From NCBI RefSeq assembly GCF_042680805.1, contig NZ_JBHUEM010000011.1:97854-161853 (forward strand): a stretch of 64,000 bases of DNA. The letters run 5' to 3'. Origin of the DNA: Bacillus_CJ salitolerans. Its GTDB lineage: Bacteria > Bacillota > Bacilli > Bacillales > SA4. How positions within the stretch are numbered: position 1 is the stretch's first letter; every line of letters begins with the position of its first letter. Shown in pieces: positions 1-8,639 of this stretch. The translations under genes and the position numbers were made by a program. Under the pieces are notes generated by a model. That model made no database searches. It had not been told where the DNA came from and worked only from the letters and a program-made list of their open reading frames with translations.

Positions 1-426
1 TGAACGTGCACCAGCATCTTCAGGATGTGCAGCTAAGTCCTGTAAGGAAGTCCAGAAACGGTCTAATGTTGCAGCCAATCCATCTTCTGTCGGTTCATTT
101 AAAATATCTTCCATCTTTTGAATGGCTGATTTTTTAGATTCCCAGTATCCGAGTTTATTATTTTCCACACGATATTGTTCATCTAAGAAATGATCGCGAA
201 CACGCTGTATCGAACCCGCTTCAACACCCGTTCCCACTTGACCTGGCATTGCCGGACGGTTAACCGATGGCGCAGGGTATGGAGCTGTTTGCACAAAATT
301 CACACGCTGGCGAGAGTAGCCCGGTGTATTGGCATTCGCAATATTATGGCCAGTTGTATAGAGTGCTCCTTGCTGTGTCATCATTCCACGGCGAGCTATT
401 TCTAATCCTGAAAAAGTTGAGCGCAT
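1..426 (-). CDS. flgK: Flagellar hook-associated protein 1 FlgK (N-terminal part, runs off window)
   Basis: FlgK forms the junction between the flagellar hook and filament outside the cell. The 142 codons visible open with a typical rod/hook N-terminus: the stretch ALYTTGHNIANANTPGYSRQ near residues 22-41 is the conserved heptad-repeat helix and NTPGYSR motif of the FlgK/FlgE family. The ATG at 426 has a CGGAGGAAC ribosome-binding site. The gene lies 17 bp after flgN on the same strand and is the last visible member of the operon; its C-terminal part is left of position 1. The identity is certain from the motif and from the flgM-flgN-flgK order. Confidence 0.96.
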   Translation of the reverse strand, partial: MRSTFSGLEIARRGMMTQQGALYTTGHNIANANTPGYSRQRVNFVQTAPYPAPSVNRPAMPGQVGTGVEAGSIQRVRDHFLDEQYRVENNKLGYWESKKSAIQKMEDILNEPTEDGLAATLDRFWTSLQDLAAHPEDAGARS

Positions 427-443
427 TGTTTGTTCCTCCGTTC

Positions 444-932
444 TTATGCCTTCGAGTCAAAGTAAGTTTGGCTTTTCGGTGTTGTAGTTGATTTTTGATT
501 TCCATAGTTATATTCAACCTGTTGTGGTCTTAGCATATCAATATTTAAATTAACGAACTGTAATGATTGATGGACAAGCTGTTGATTTAGCTTGTTCACT
601 TCTTGCAGACGACCTAGCACTTCTAAAAGTTCCTGCTGCAGCTCCGCTAATTTCTCGCCCTGTTCCTCGTTTACAATTTTTATACAATCAGAGAGTGTTG
701 GTGATTCTTGGTCAAATGGGTGGCCACTCATCACTTTCGCTACAAGAAGTTTACGTTCTTCTTCTAGTTGATTGATTGCAAGTACATGCTTGTTTTCGTC
801 CTTCATGATAAGTGAAAGAGCGTCAATATCGTTCTGTTTCACGATTTCTGACTTTTTCTCCGATACTTGAAGAAGACTTTGATGGAGTCGGAGTAGTTTC
901 GTGAGCGTGTTCATTAAGTTTTCAGCATCCAT
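444..932 (-). CDS. flgN: Flagellar export chaperone FlgN
   Basis: FlgN-family cytoplasmic chaperone that holds the hook-associated proteins FlgK and FlgL before export through the flagellar type III apparatus. The 162-residue product is almost all helix with heptad-like Leu/Gln patterns (about residues 10-135) and ends in a disordered Asn/Ser/Thr/Lys-rich tail, which fits the family. The ATG at 932 has an AAGGGAG site 8 bases upstream. It sits directly before its expected client flgK, as in Bacillus subtilis (yvyG). Expression must pass the terminator-like hairpin that separates it from flgM, or come from a promoter not recognised here. Confidence 0.9.
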   Translation of the reverse strand: MDAENLMNTLTKLLRLHQSLLQVSEKKSEIVKQNDIDALSLIMKDENKHVLAINQLEEERKLLVAKVMSGHPFDQESPTLSDCIKIVNEEQGEKLAELQQELLEVLGRLQEVNKLNQQLVHQSLQFVNLNIDMLRPQQVEYNYGNQKSTTTPKSQTYFDSKA

Positions 933-965
933 GTTGTTTACTCCCTTCCTCTTCTTCGTATTACG

Positions 966-1003
966 TAAAAAATTTAGGATTTGATGAATTCAAATCCTAA
1001 ATT
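966..1003 (-). terminator. Intrinsic terminator or attenuator between flgM and flgN
   Basis: A perfect 14-bp inverted repeat (arms 971-984 and 990-1003, loop of 5) is followed on the minus strand by a T-rich tract. The outer arm starts inside the flgM stop codon. It lies within what is normally a continuous flagellar operon, so it probably attenuates flgN-flgK relative to flgM rather than ending the operon outright. Confidence 0.75.
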
Positions 1004-1265
1004 AATTATTTGAGAAGTATTGAAGAACACTTTTAGCAACTGCTTCGGCATCTACCGAGTAGTTACCACTTTGAACTTGCTGTCTAAGTGCCTCGACCTT
1101 ATCTAAACGTTCTGTTACAACTTTAGATGTTTGACGAAGCTCTTGTGCAGCAGATGAGATTTCGACTTTATCAGCTTTTGCGGAAGATCTCTCAACATTT
1201 GGGAGTTTATTAACATTCTTTTTGTATGGATTAACATTCATTGAATTAATGTTATTAATTTTCAT
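1002..1265 (-). CDS. flgM: Anti-sigma-D factor FlgM
   Basis: Small protein that binds and inhibits the flagellar sigma factor sigma-D (FliA/SigD) until the hook is complete. The 87-residue product has the family pattern: an unstructured Asn/Lys-rich N-terminus, then a DKVEISSAAQEL motif near the middle, and C-terminal helices ending in a VLQYF-type segment. I place the start at the ATG at 1265, 6 bases after a GAGGTG site; an in-frame GTG nine bases upstream lies inside that site and is unlikely. A sigma-D promoter lies immediately upstream, giving the usual feedback loop. The identity is secure from both motif and neighbours. Confidence 0.94.
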   Translation of the reverse strand: MKINNINSMNVNPYKKNVNKLPNVERSSAKADKVEISSAAQELRQTSKVVTERLDKVEALRQQVQSGNYSVDAEAVAKSVLQYFSNN

Positions 1266-1307
1266 ATCGTGCACCTCGCTTCCCGCGACCCTAATTATTT
1301 ACTATTA

Positions 1308-1334
1308 GTATCGGCCCGAAAAGGGAAAAGTTTA
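1308..1334 (-). promoter_or_regulatory. Sigma-D (flagellar) promoter for flgM operon
   Basis: Read on the minus strand: TAAA (1334-1331), 15 bases, then GCCGATAC (1315-1308). This matches the SigD consensus TAAA-N15-GCCGATAT with one mismatch. It lies 43 bases before the flgM start codon, between yvyF and flgM. Confidence 0.88.
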
Positions 1335-1357
1335 CACGACTTTAGAATTATTTTTTA

Positions 1358-1753
1358 TTAATCATGGAAGTAAGTACGTCTACTTTTTTCTTTCTTCTTA
1401 GCTTCTTCCTCTTCTAATTTCGTTAATGCACTTTTAATTCCCATAGTACAGCTATTACATAGCTTGCCTTTTTGTATATACGTACCGCATCGTTCACATT
1501 TGTACCCTAAATTTGGAAAATTCGATACTTTTAACTTCCCTTTACGGATCCATTTACTAATTAATTCCTCATCAACCTCTGTAGCTTCTACCACCTCAGG
1601 CATTTTCGCCATACGATTCTCTCTTTTTCGAATGAAATCATATACCTTCTGGAATAATTTTTCCTCGTTTTTATAGCATTCACGACATACATCGTGTATC
1701 TCAGTTTGTACAAATAAACTATTACAAATAGGACAATTTGCAAGCTCGCCCAT
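1358..1753 (-). CDS. yvyF: YvyF-family flagellar operon zinc-ribbon protein
   Basis: Conserved Bacillus flagellar operon protein; function not defined in detail. The product of about 131 residues has a zinc ribbon at each end: CPIC...CREC near the N-terminus and CERC...CNSC near residues 85-102, with a short helix-turn-helix-like middle that resembles MerR/MarR-type wings (the VDEELISKWIRKGKL stretch). It ends in a charged Glu/Lys tail. The ATG at 1753 follows GAGGGG by 6 bases, so it is preferred over an upstream in-frame GTG or ATG. The position between comFC and flgM is the same as in B. subtilis. Confidence 0.85.
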   Translation of the reverse strand: MGELANCPICNSLFVQTEIHDVCRECYKNEEKLFQKVYDFIRKRENRMAKMPEVVEATEVDEELISKWIRKGKLKVSNFPNLGYKCERCGTYIQKGKLCNSCTMGIKSALTKLEEEEAKKKEKSRRTYFHD

Positions 1754-1854
1754 CTTATTCCCCCTCATTGCTGTTCATAATACCTATTATAACGGTTGAC
1801 CAAACAGGATATAAAGCCTAATTTGTAACCAACTCATAGGTCTTTTGTACGATT

Positions 1855-2538
1855 TTAGCTTCTTATTAATGTTAAAGAGGAACAGCTTGCAGCACCCGCA
1901 TAAACTAACAACTGTGCCACATTTCTTACCGTTACTCCAGTAGTATAAATATCGTCAATTATTACAATATGTTGACTTGTAAGATTTACTTTCTTCGTTA
2001 AAAAAAATGGGTTTACTTCTTTCATCCTCACTTTCTTGCTCATTTTACTTTGTTTATGAGAATGCTCTCTACCTAATACATCAGCAACTTCCGCGCCAAG
2101 TCCTTTCGCTAAAAGCTCAGCTTGATTAAATCCTCTTTCATAATGCCGCTCAAGGCTAAGCGGTATTGGGACAACGAGATTTGTATTTGGGTACTCTCTT
2201 TTAAACAAGGCTTTAAAATCACATTTAAAAATATTTAGTAGTTCTACATCCCCGCGGAACTTAAAGGTACTAAATACTTCTCTCATTTTCTCATTGTACG
2301 TAAAGAGAGATCTATTTTTCAGTAGATGATTCGAATTACTCTTTTCCCAGTTCATACAATCATTACAAACCTCGTCCATCTTCATAGGTCTTCCACAAAT
2401 AAGACAAATCAGGCCTCCAATTTTTGTAAATGATTGTTCGCATCTATTACAAATGGTTTTATCATTATTTAGTAGAAGTACCTGTCTCCAGCTAACTTCG
2501 GGATGTAGGGTTGCGTGACAAATCAAGCATTTTTTCAC
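1855..2538 (-). CDS. comFC: Late competence protein ComFC (phosphoribosyltransferase family)
   Basis: ComFC is needed for DNA transformation and is thought to act in the cytosol on incoming single-stranded DNA together with ComFA. The 227 residues start with cysteine pairs for a zinc finger (CLIC, CNRC, CLIC and CNDC in the first 85 residues) and end with a type I phosphoribosyltransferase fold whose PRPP loop reads IVIIDDIYTTG near residue 190. The GTG start overlaps the comFA stop in a 4-base GTGA, so translation is coupled. No comFB gene is present between the two, unlike B. subtilis. Confidence 0.93.
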   Translation of the reverse strand: MKKCLICHATLHPEVSWRQVLLLNNDKTICNRCEQSFTKIGGLICLICGRPMKMDEVCNDCMNWEKSNSNHLLKNRSLFTYNEKMREVFSTFKFRGDVELLNIFKCDFKALFKREYPNTNLVVPIPLSLERHYERGFNQAELLAKGLGAEVADVLGREHSHKQSKMSKKVRMKEVNPFFLTKKVNLTSQHIVIIDDIYTTGVTVRNVAQLLVYAGAASCSSLTLIRS

Positions 2539-4019
2539 TTAAGCAATCCTCCTTCATTTGCTAATTTGTTCATGCTTTTTATTTGACGTTGCGCTCGAAC
2601 CATTGCATTTGTTTGTCCGTAGTGAAAAAAAACGATTTCTCCTGTGGGATATGATGAACTTCTCCCCACTCTTCCAGCTATTTGAACAAGAGAGCTTTCG
2701 GTAAAAACAGCGTTTTCTGCTCCTAACACTGCTACGTCAGTATTCGGAACTGTTACTCCTCGTTCTAAAATGGTTGTTGTTGCGATTATCGGTATTACCC
2801 CGCTACGAAATTTTTCTACCTTTATTTTTCTTTCTTTATCTTCAGAGTGAACTATTTCTATTTCAGAATGGAACTTTTTTAATAATGGCTGGAGAATATG
2901 TAGAAGCTCAATTGAAGGAACAAAGAGGAATGATTGTTTTTGACTGGTCAGCTTTTGTTGAATCCATTTTTGTAAAGGGGGTGGGATACGTTGTTTATGA
3001 AGAGATTTTTTCCAATTTCCACACCAAGCAAAACGAGGAACTGGGAGAGGGTAACCATGGTATCTCGCAGGAATAATAATGGATGACACTTCTTTTTTCT
3101 TCACTCTTTGTTGCCATTTTAGGTCTGGAGTTGCTGTTAGATAGATTGTAGAAGATTGATCTTTTTTAGCCGAATGCACCGCTCTTTGAAGAACAGGATC
3201 ATACGAGAATGGGAAGGCATCGACTTCGTCAATAATGATGACATCAAACGCTTTGTAAAATCTAAGGAGCTGATGAGTAGTGGCAATGGTGAGAGGTTGA
3301 AGCTCTTTTGAGTACTCACTCCCGCCATATAAGGCAGACATTTTCACACTTTGGAAAACCTCTTGTAGTCTAGGAGCTAATTCAAGAACAACATCCGTTC
3401 TTGGAGTAGCGATACATATATACTTGCCGTTAGAAAGTGCATCGTTAATCCCTTCAAATAGAAGCTCCGTTTTTCCTGATCCGCATACCGCCCAAACTAA
3501 CAATTGATCTGCACTCTTTATAGATACTTGTACGATTTCCGATGCTTTCTGTTGACCTTCTGATAAGCTCCCGTTCCATACTAGTGGGTGAGTATACTTA
3601 AATACTTGAATAGGACCAGACCAGGTCACCAAGGTCGTACATTGAGATACTCGCCCCATCATGACGCAGTTGCGACAGTACGTACATGGCTTAAAGCATC
3701 TTGAACAATCGAAGGTTGCAAACAAGCTTTGGTCTTCATTACCACAGCGGTTACAGGTAAAAATTTTTTTCTCTTTCTTTATCCCCTGCTGATAATGTAC
3801 ATAACCATTGATATAGTGTTCGTGAAGGAGTTCTTCTGAAAAAGGGAGGCTATCATAGAGTAGTCGTCTTCCTTGAAGGTGGGATTGAAGTTTTGCAGAA
3901 TAGCGGTATGAGGAATGAAGAGGATGAAGAGGAATTGGGATATCTTCAATCCTTTGTAGCATTTTTCCCTTACAGTACTTGATCGGGATAATGGTATTGC
4001 CCGAATTGTAAAAAAGCAT
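2535..4019 (-). CDS. comFA: DNA translocation helicase ComFA
   Basis: DEAD-like superfamily 2 ATPase that helps pull transforming single-stranded DNA into the cytosol. A four-cysteine zinc module near residues 89-118 precedes the helicase core: Walker A VCGSGKTE near residue 180, a DEVD Walker B box near 255, a TATP motif III, and an arginine-finger motif QIAGRVGRS near the C-terminus. I choose the ATG at 4019, which has a perfect AAAGGAGG site; a longer frame reaching back to 4085 would read through the terminator after degV. Its product length, about 494 residues, is slightly above the B. subtilis protein. Confidence 0.95.
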   Translation of the reverse strand: MLFYNSGNTIIPIKYCKGKMLQRIEDIPIPLHPLHSSYRYSAKLQSHLQGRRLLYDSLPFSEELLHEHYINGYVHYQQGIKKEKKIFTCNRCGNEDQSLFATFDCSRCFKPCTYCRNCVMMGRVSQCTTLVTWSGPIQVFKYTHPLVWNGSLSEGQQKASEIVQVSIKSADQLLVWAVCGSGKTELLFEGINDALSNGKYICIATPRTDVVLELAPRLQEVFQSVKMSALYGGSEYSKELQPLTIATTHQLLRFYKAFDVIIIDEVDAFPFSYDPVLQRAVHSAKKDQSSTIYLTATPDLKWQQRVKKKEVSSIIIPARYHGYPLPVPRFAWCGNWKKSLHKQRIPPPLQKWIQQKLTSQKQSFLFVPSIELLHILQPLLKKFHSEIEIVHSEDKERKIKVEKFRSGVIPIIATTTILERGVTVPNTDVAVLGAENAVFTESSLVQIAGRVGRSSSYPTGEIVFFHYGQTNAMVRAQRQIKSMNKLANEGGLLK

Positions 4020-4033
4020 ATTTACCTCCTTTT

Positions 4034-4061
4034 GAAAAAGCGCCTTAATCAATAAGACGCT
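4034..4061 (-). terminator. Intrinsic terminator after degV
   Basis: A 9-bp stem (arms 4039-4047 and 4053-4061, one G-T pair) with a 5-base loop, followed on the minus strand by TTTTTC. The comFA ribosome-binding site begins a few bases later, so comFA probably starts from read-through or from a promoter in degV. Confidence 0.8.
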
Positions 4062-4065
4062 CTGT

Positions 4066-4908
4066 TTACTTTTTATACCAACCAAGCCCTATCGCTCCTT
4101 CACCAAGGTGAGTACCGATTACAGGGCCAAAATGGCTAACAGTAATACTAGCATTTGGAAACTGTTCTTCTAATTCCTTTTTTATCTCGTTTGCTTCTTC
4201 TAAGCGACTTGCATGAATGACAGATGCTTCTAACGGTATACCTTGCTTCGCATCCATTTCAAATAACTCGAAAATACGCTTTAACGCTTTTTTACGGGTA
4301 CGAATTTTCTCGAACGGGACAATCTTTGTTTCTTGAAAGTGTAGAAGTGGCTTTACCTGGAGTAAGCTCCCTACAAATGCTTGTGCTACACTTAACCGAC
4401 CACCACGTTGCAAATGAGATAAATCATCAACCATGAAATAAGCTCTCATACTGCTTTTCATTTCATTCAACCGACTCATAATTACTTCCGGCTCTACTCC
4501 ATCCTTCGCAAACCGAGCAGCCTCTAGGACATAAAAGCCTTGTGGCATACAACTGATTTCAGAATCAAATGCAAAAACTTGAATTCCTTCAACCATCTCA
4601 CCAGCCGATACTGCACCTTGATACGTACCACTTATTCCACTAGATAGGTGAATACTAATCACCGCATCATAGTCAGCTGAAAGTTTTTCAAATAACTCAA
4701 CGAATTGTCCAATAGCAGGCTGTGATGTTTTTGGAAGCTCTTGCCGTCCTTTTACTTCCTCGTAAAATACTTCCGTCGTTAACTCCAACTCTTCCTGGTA
4801 CGATTCATTTCCAAACACAACATTTAACGGGATCATTTGTACATTCCACTTATCCCGAAGCTCCTTAGGTATGTAAGAAGTACTATCCGTCACAACAGCT
4901 GTTTTCAT
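4066..4908 (-). CDS. degV: DegV-family fatty-acid-binding protein
   Basis: DegV/FakB-family protein of 280 residues; members bind a fatty acid, and FakB types present it to the kinase FakA for phosphorylation. The signature TDSTSYIP opens the protein (residues 7-14) and the later motifs VISIHLSSGISGTYQ (about residue 84-98) and GPVIGTHLGEGAIGLGW at the C-terminus are those of the family's lipid pocket. It is upstream of comFA as yviA is in B. subtilis. No FakA partner is visible in the window. The specific lipid and role are unknown. Confidence 0.9.
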   Translation of the reverse strand: MKTAVVTDSTSYIPKELRDKWNVQMIPLNVVFGNESYQEELELTTEVFYEEVKGRQELPKTSQPAIGQFVELFEKLSADYDAVISIHLSSGISGTYQGAVSAGEMVEGIQVFAFDSEISCMPQGFYVLEAARFAKDGVEPEVIMSRLNEMKSSMRAYFMVDDLSHLQRGGRLSVAQAFVGSLLQVKPLLHFQETKIVPFEKIRTRKKALKRIFELFEMDAKQGIPLEASVIHASRLEEANEIKKELEEQFPNASITVSHFGPVIGTHLGEGAIGLGWYKK

Positions 4909-5091
4909 TAAAGTACCTTCCTTTATATAAAATTGATTTGTCTTCTACTTTACATAATCTTATTTTACATGATATTTGTCATATATGCATTATTATTCCT
5001 ATTATTTTACAACCGACAAATTTGTGCTTTTTTTTTGAAATCTGTCCTGCCCCAATTTTTTGAGAATCAAATAAATTCCTCTTTTCCAAAA

Positions 5092-5118
5092 GAAAAAAGA
5101 CATATCCTAAGACATGTC
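5092..5118 (-). terminator. Intrinsic terminator after the HD-GYP gene
   Basis: Short stem GACATG/TATGTC (arms 5113-5118 and 5099-5104) followed on the minus strand by TTTTTTCTTTT. It lies 3 bases after the stop of the HD-GYP gene. Confidence 0.65.
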
Positions 5119-5120
5119 CC

Positions 5121-6443
5121 TTACGCTCTTCTTTTTACACTAATTGATATCGTTTTCTCTCTAAGCCACATGAGGAATATTTTTTCCGCAATTGTTGGAT
5201 CGTAACCACGGTCGAACAATTCCTTCATAGCGGTCATGACGATTTCTGCATAGATTTCGTCAGTTAGCTTGTCAGTAATAAGTTCTTTAAACTTTTCTAA
5301 TGCACGTTTTTCATCGTAGGTCTGCAAATAATTAATAAACAATTCCCATTCCTGTTGCTGTTTGTCCTGAAGATCCCAAGAAACGAACTCCTTAATGGAA
5401 ATCGACATATCATTTGGAAGGTAGTACGTTTCCTTCGAGTAGTTTTCCATGACTTGTGGTGAGTATGGAGCATTATTATAAATATAAGTAATAGTCGCTC
5501 GCTTATTGTTTGTTAATTTAATCACACTATGAAGAGGGAAAATGTGCAGGTAGTTCATAAACTTTATAATGAGCGATTGATCAAATTGATCCGTACTTGA
5601 AAGCAATATTTCAAGTGCTTTCGGAGAGGTTAACGGGAATCGATCAGCTCTTTCTAATGTAAGAGCACTGTACACATCGATAATTGATAAAATTCTCGTT
5701 CCAATATCAATTTGATTTCCCTTTAATTTATTCGGATATCCACTTCCATCTAAACGTTCATGGTGATTTAACACTAGCTCACGAATAGCATCCGTTGTTC
5801 TTCCTTCGAGCATTTCATAGCTCCAGGTTGGATGCATTTTAATTTTATCTAATTCAGCTCGAGACAAGGAACCTTTACTTTGCAAAACTTCCTTTGGGAT
5901 ATAAATCTTCCCTATATCATATAACAACGCAGCTTTTGCGATATTATGAACATTCCCCATCTTTAAATGGCGTGCAAACAAACTGCACAATATAAACACA
6001 TCAAAGGTATGAATAAAACTATAATAATCCCATTTCATTAACGATTGCAGCTTGTTATATACAAATCCATTCTTGACGATTGTACAGAAAGTATCTTCAA
6101 TGAAATCTAAATCTTCTTCACTGTTCATCGCAAAACCATAGCGATTTTCATGCGCTACTAGAGGTAAAGTATCGTAAAAGAACTTTCTTGTTACTTCGTC
6201 CGAAATGATTTCAAACGTTTTTTTCCGCTCTGTAATAGGCGTTAAATTCGGTCCTATTTCTTCCTCGAACTCTACTTCTAATAAAATCGGTATCGTCTCG
6301 ATTTCCCATTTAATAAACTTCTTAATGAGCATATCACTAACTTTCGTTCCTTTTCTAACAATTAAGGAACGATTCTTATAAATATCCTCGGCTATTATGT
6401 CCTCTGTATCGAGGGCATGGGCAGGCTTCCGGATCATTACCAT
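5121..6443 (-). CDS. HD-GYP domain protein with altered HD signature
   Basis: HD-GYP proteins usually hydrolyse cyclic di-GMP in the cytoplasm. In this 440-residue protein the HD-GYP region spans about residues 135-300, with HHERLDGSGYP at 227-237 and a DVYSALT box. The N-terminal 130 residues and the C-terminal 130 residues match nothing I recognise. The HD doublet is changed: residue 175 is Tyr (codon TAT at 5919-5921) in LLYDIGK where the family has LLHDIGK. One metal ligand is therefore missing, and activity may be reduced or lost. The ATG at 6443 has a GAGGAGGG site. The gene stands alone between degU and degV. Confidence 0.85.
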   Translation of the reverse strand: MVMIRKPAHALDTEDIIAEDIYKNRSLIVRKGTKVSDMLIKKFIKWEIETIPILLEVEFEEEIGPNLTPITERKKTFEIISDEVTRKFFYDTLPLVAHENRYGFAMNSEEDLDFIEDTFCTIVKNGFVYNKLQSLMKWDYYSFIHTFDVFILCSLFARHLKMGNVHNIAKAALLYDIGKIYIPKEVLQSKGSLSRAELDKIKMHPTWSYEMLEGRTTDAIRELVLNHHERLDGSGYPNKLKGNQIDIGTRILSIIDVYSALTLERADRFPLTSPKALEILLSSTDQFDQSLIIKFMNYLHIFPLHSVIKLTNNKRATITYIYNNAPYSPQVMENYSKETYYLPNDMSISIKEFVSWDLQDKQQQEWELFINYLQTYDEKRALEKFKELITDKLTDEIYAEIVMTAMKELFDRGYDPTIAEKIFLMWLREKTISISVKRRA

Positions 6444-6740
6444 CTAAAGCACCCTCCTCTTTTTGTAAATTCCCCAATTAATGTATATATCGGTAAAATA
6501 TAGTAATTATCAACTATGTGTAAACATAATTTTCTAGGAATATAGGTTCAATTTTCAAAAGCTTCATCATTTATATAGTATGTAATGAAATCCATTAGTT
6601 GCTTGAATTTTCAGTGAAATTAGCGGAATATCCGTTCATTCAGTAAAAATTATATCATAGGCAAATAGACCATGACTAGATTCTCTTTATAACAAGGCAT
6701 GACTATTTCCTTATGTTAACTTATTGATTGAAGGTGTAAA
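6444..6740. other. Intergenic region upstream of the HD-GYP gene
   Basis: About 300 bases, AT-rich, holding the presumed promoter of the HD-GYP gene on the minus strand. I see no coding frame, repeat or clear promoter boxes. Confidence 0.5.
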
Positions 6741-6775
6741 CAAAAAAAGACCTACCACTATCATGGCAGGTCCTT
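6741..6775 (-). terminator. Intrinsic terminator after degU
   Basis: Stem arms 6764-6772 and 6749-6757 (GACCTGCCA against TGGTAGGTC, one G-T pair), followed on the minus strand by TTTTTTT. Confidence 0.88.
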
Positions 6776-6788
6776 TAATTACGTAAGC

Positions 6789-7469
6789 TTATTTCACTTC
6801 CACCCAGCCGTTTTTAATGGCAAATACTACAGCCTGGGTACGGTCGTTTACATTCATTTTTGTCAATATATTACTCACATGGTTTTTCACTGTTTTTTCA
6901 CTTATGAATAGTGTTTCACCGATGACGCGATTGCTTTGACCGTCTGCTAATAGCTGTAAAACCTCACATTCACGTCTTGTTAATAAGTGGAGTGGTCTGC
7001 GGATTTCCGTTTCTTTTTTAGCTGATTTTTGACTATTTGTTGCTAATCGACGATATTCTTTTACAAGGTTATGAGTGACTTTCGGGTGTAAATATGAACC
7101 TCCGTCGGCTACAACCTTTACTGCTTCAACTAGCTGCTCTGCGTCCATCTCTTTTAATAGATAGCCCTGTGCACCGGTCTTTAAAGCGTGCGTTACATAG
7201 TTTTCATCATCGTGAATTGAAAGAATGAGAACCTTTGTCTCAGGATACATCTCAACAAGCTTTCCAGTCGCTTCAACCCCATTAATCGTTGGCATATTAA
7301 TGTCCATGATCACAACATCAGGGTGATACTTTTCCACTAATGGAATAGCCTCAGATCCGTCTGTACCTTCTGCCACTACTTCAAAGTTCGCTTCAAAATC
7401 TAATATGCGTTTAACTCCCTCACGGAATAATTGGTGATCGTCTATAATGATAATACTTGTTTTCTTCAT
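6789..7469 (-). CDS. degU: Response regulator DegU
   Basis: NarL/FixJ-type response regulator of the DegS-DegU system, which in Bacillus controls secreted enzymes, competence and motility. The receiver domain fills residues 1-125 with the acidic pair D10-D11 and phosphoacceptor D56 in VVIMDINMP, the same number as in B. subtilis DegU. A LuxR-type helix-turn-helix follows (about 160-222; LTRRECEVLQLLADGQSN and ISEKTVKNHVSNI). The ATG at 7469 lies 6 bases after GGAGGGG; a TTG upstream is in frame but has no site. The stop of degS is 21 bases before it, so the two form one operon. Confidence 0.97.
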   Translation of the reverse strand: MKKTSIIIIDDHQLFREGVKRILDFEANFEVVAEGTDGSEAIPLVEKYHPDVVIMDINMPTINGVEATGKLVEMYPETKVLILSIHDDENYVTHALKTGAQGYLLKEMDAEQLVEAVKVVADGGSYLHPKVTHNLVKEYRRLATNSQKSAKKETEIRRPLHLLTRRECEVLQLLADGQSNRVIGETLFISEKTVKNHVSNILTKMNVNDRTQAVVFAIKNGWVEVK

Positions 7470-7490
7470 CTTGGTCCCCTCCACGTACAA

Positions 7491-8639
7491 TTATCCATTT
7501 AATGGAACCTGAATCATGATAATCGTTCCATTTTCAGGTTTAGAATCTATTGTTAGCTGGCCATCAAGTAATTCTACTCTCTCTCTCATTCCCATTAAAC
7601 CAAATGTATGGTCCTTTTTTTCTTCTACATTGAAGCCTTTTCCATTATCCTTCACAACAACAATAATTTGATTTCGCAGAACTTCTAGCTTAACAAGAAT
7701 TTCGCTTGCTTGAGCATGCTTTGAGGCATTTTGCACAGCTTCCTGAACAAGTCTGAAAAGTGCAACCTCAAGCTTCGATGATAAACGGACATCTAAACCA
7801 ATATGAACAAATTTATAAATCGCATTTTTGTTATAGTCTTCGATTGTATCTAAGTATTTTTTGAGGGTAGGAACTAAACCTAAATCATCAAGAGCCATTG
7901 GACGTAAGTCATAAATGATTCTTCTGACCTCATATAGCGCGTTTCGAACCATTTTTCTAAGACTCCTTATTTCTTGCATGGCCTCCTCGCCACCTCGTTC
8001 ACGGTAAATTTTCTCCGTTAAATCGGACCTCATCATAACATTGGCTAGCATTTGTGCTGGTCCATCATGAATTTCACGTGATAAACGTTTACGTTCTTCC
8101 TCCTGCGCCTCAATAATCTTCAAACCGAAATCCTGCTTTTGCTTTGCATCCTCAAGCAAATCTCCAAATGCACGTAAATCACTATTTAAATAATTGAGGA
8201 CAACCGAAATTTGACCTACTAATGATTCTGCTCGTTCAATTGTTTCTTGCAAGCCGATTAAACGTCGTTCAATTTCATCACGACGGTCTCGTAGTTGCTT
8301 TTCTTTTTGACGATTGACGGTTAGCTCCATTTGCAAGGTATGTGCCTTTTCATAAGCGTCCCTAATCTCATCTTCTGAGTAGTTCTTAAAATGCTTACTT
8401 ACCTCTGATAGCCTTTTTCTCGCAAACTTTACATGCGATTCAAGCTTGTCCCCATTTTCAATTGTCATAATGACTTGACGTTTGACCTCTTGAAGCTCAT
8501 CAGCCAATGACTCGAACTCCTGTCTAGATTGCTCTCCAATTCGAAAAATCTCGTTTTTACTGACCTCTACAGTGTTTACCATTTTCTCTAATATGTGATC
8601 AAGCATCTTGATATCAAGTTTTGGTTTTTTTGCAGGCAT
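7491..8639 (-). CDS. degS: Sensor histidine kinase DegS
   Basis: Cytoplasmic kinase/phosphatase of DegU. There are no membrane segments. Residues 1-180 form the long coiled-coil sensor region, and the HisKA_3 box is RLSREIHDGPAQ with the phosphorylated His near residue 191. The ATPase part has NASKHA (N box) and DNGKGF and GLMGMRER (G boxes) near residues 290-365. The length, 382 residues, is close to that of B. subtilis DegS (385). The ATG at 8639 follows GGAGG by 8 bases; an in-frame GTG upstream is within the ribosome site. Confidence 0.97.
   Translation of the reverse strand: MPAKKPKLDIKMLDHILEKMVNTVEVSKNEIFRIGEQSRQEFESLADELQEVKRQVIMTIENGDKLESHVKFARKRLSEVSKHFKNYSEDEIRDAYEKAHTLQMELTVNRQKEKQLRDRRDEIERRLIGLQETIERAESLVGQISVVLNYLNSDLRAFGDLLEDAKQKQDFGLKIIEAQEEERKRLSREIHDGPAQMLANVMMRSDLTEKIYRERGGEEAMQEIRSLRKMVRNALYEVRRIIYDLRPMALDDLGLVPTLKKYLDTIEDYNKNAIYKFVHIGLDVRLSSKLEVALFRLVQEAVQNASKHAQASEILVKLEVLRNQIIVVVKDNGKGFNVEEKKDHTFGLMGMRERVELLDGQLTIDSKPENGTIIMIQVPLNG

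Noticed and set aside
4020..4085. Longer comFA start
   Set aside because: Would run through the degV terminator; the ATG at 4019 has a perfect ribosome site.
4933..5205. Hydrophobic 90-codon frame before and over the end of the HD-GYP gene
   Set aside because: Translation of AT-rich intergenic DNA; no ribosome site; overlaps terminator and HD-GYP 3' end.
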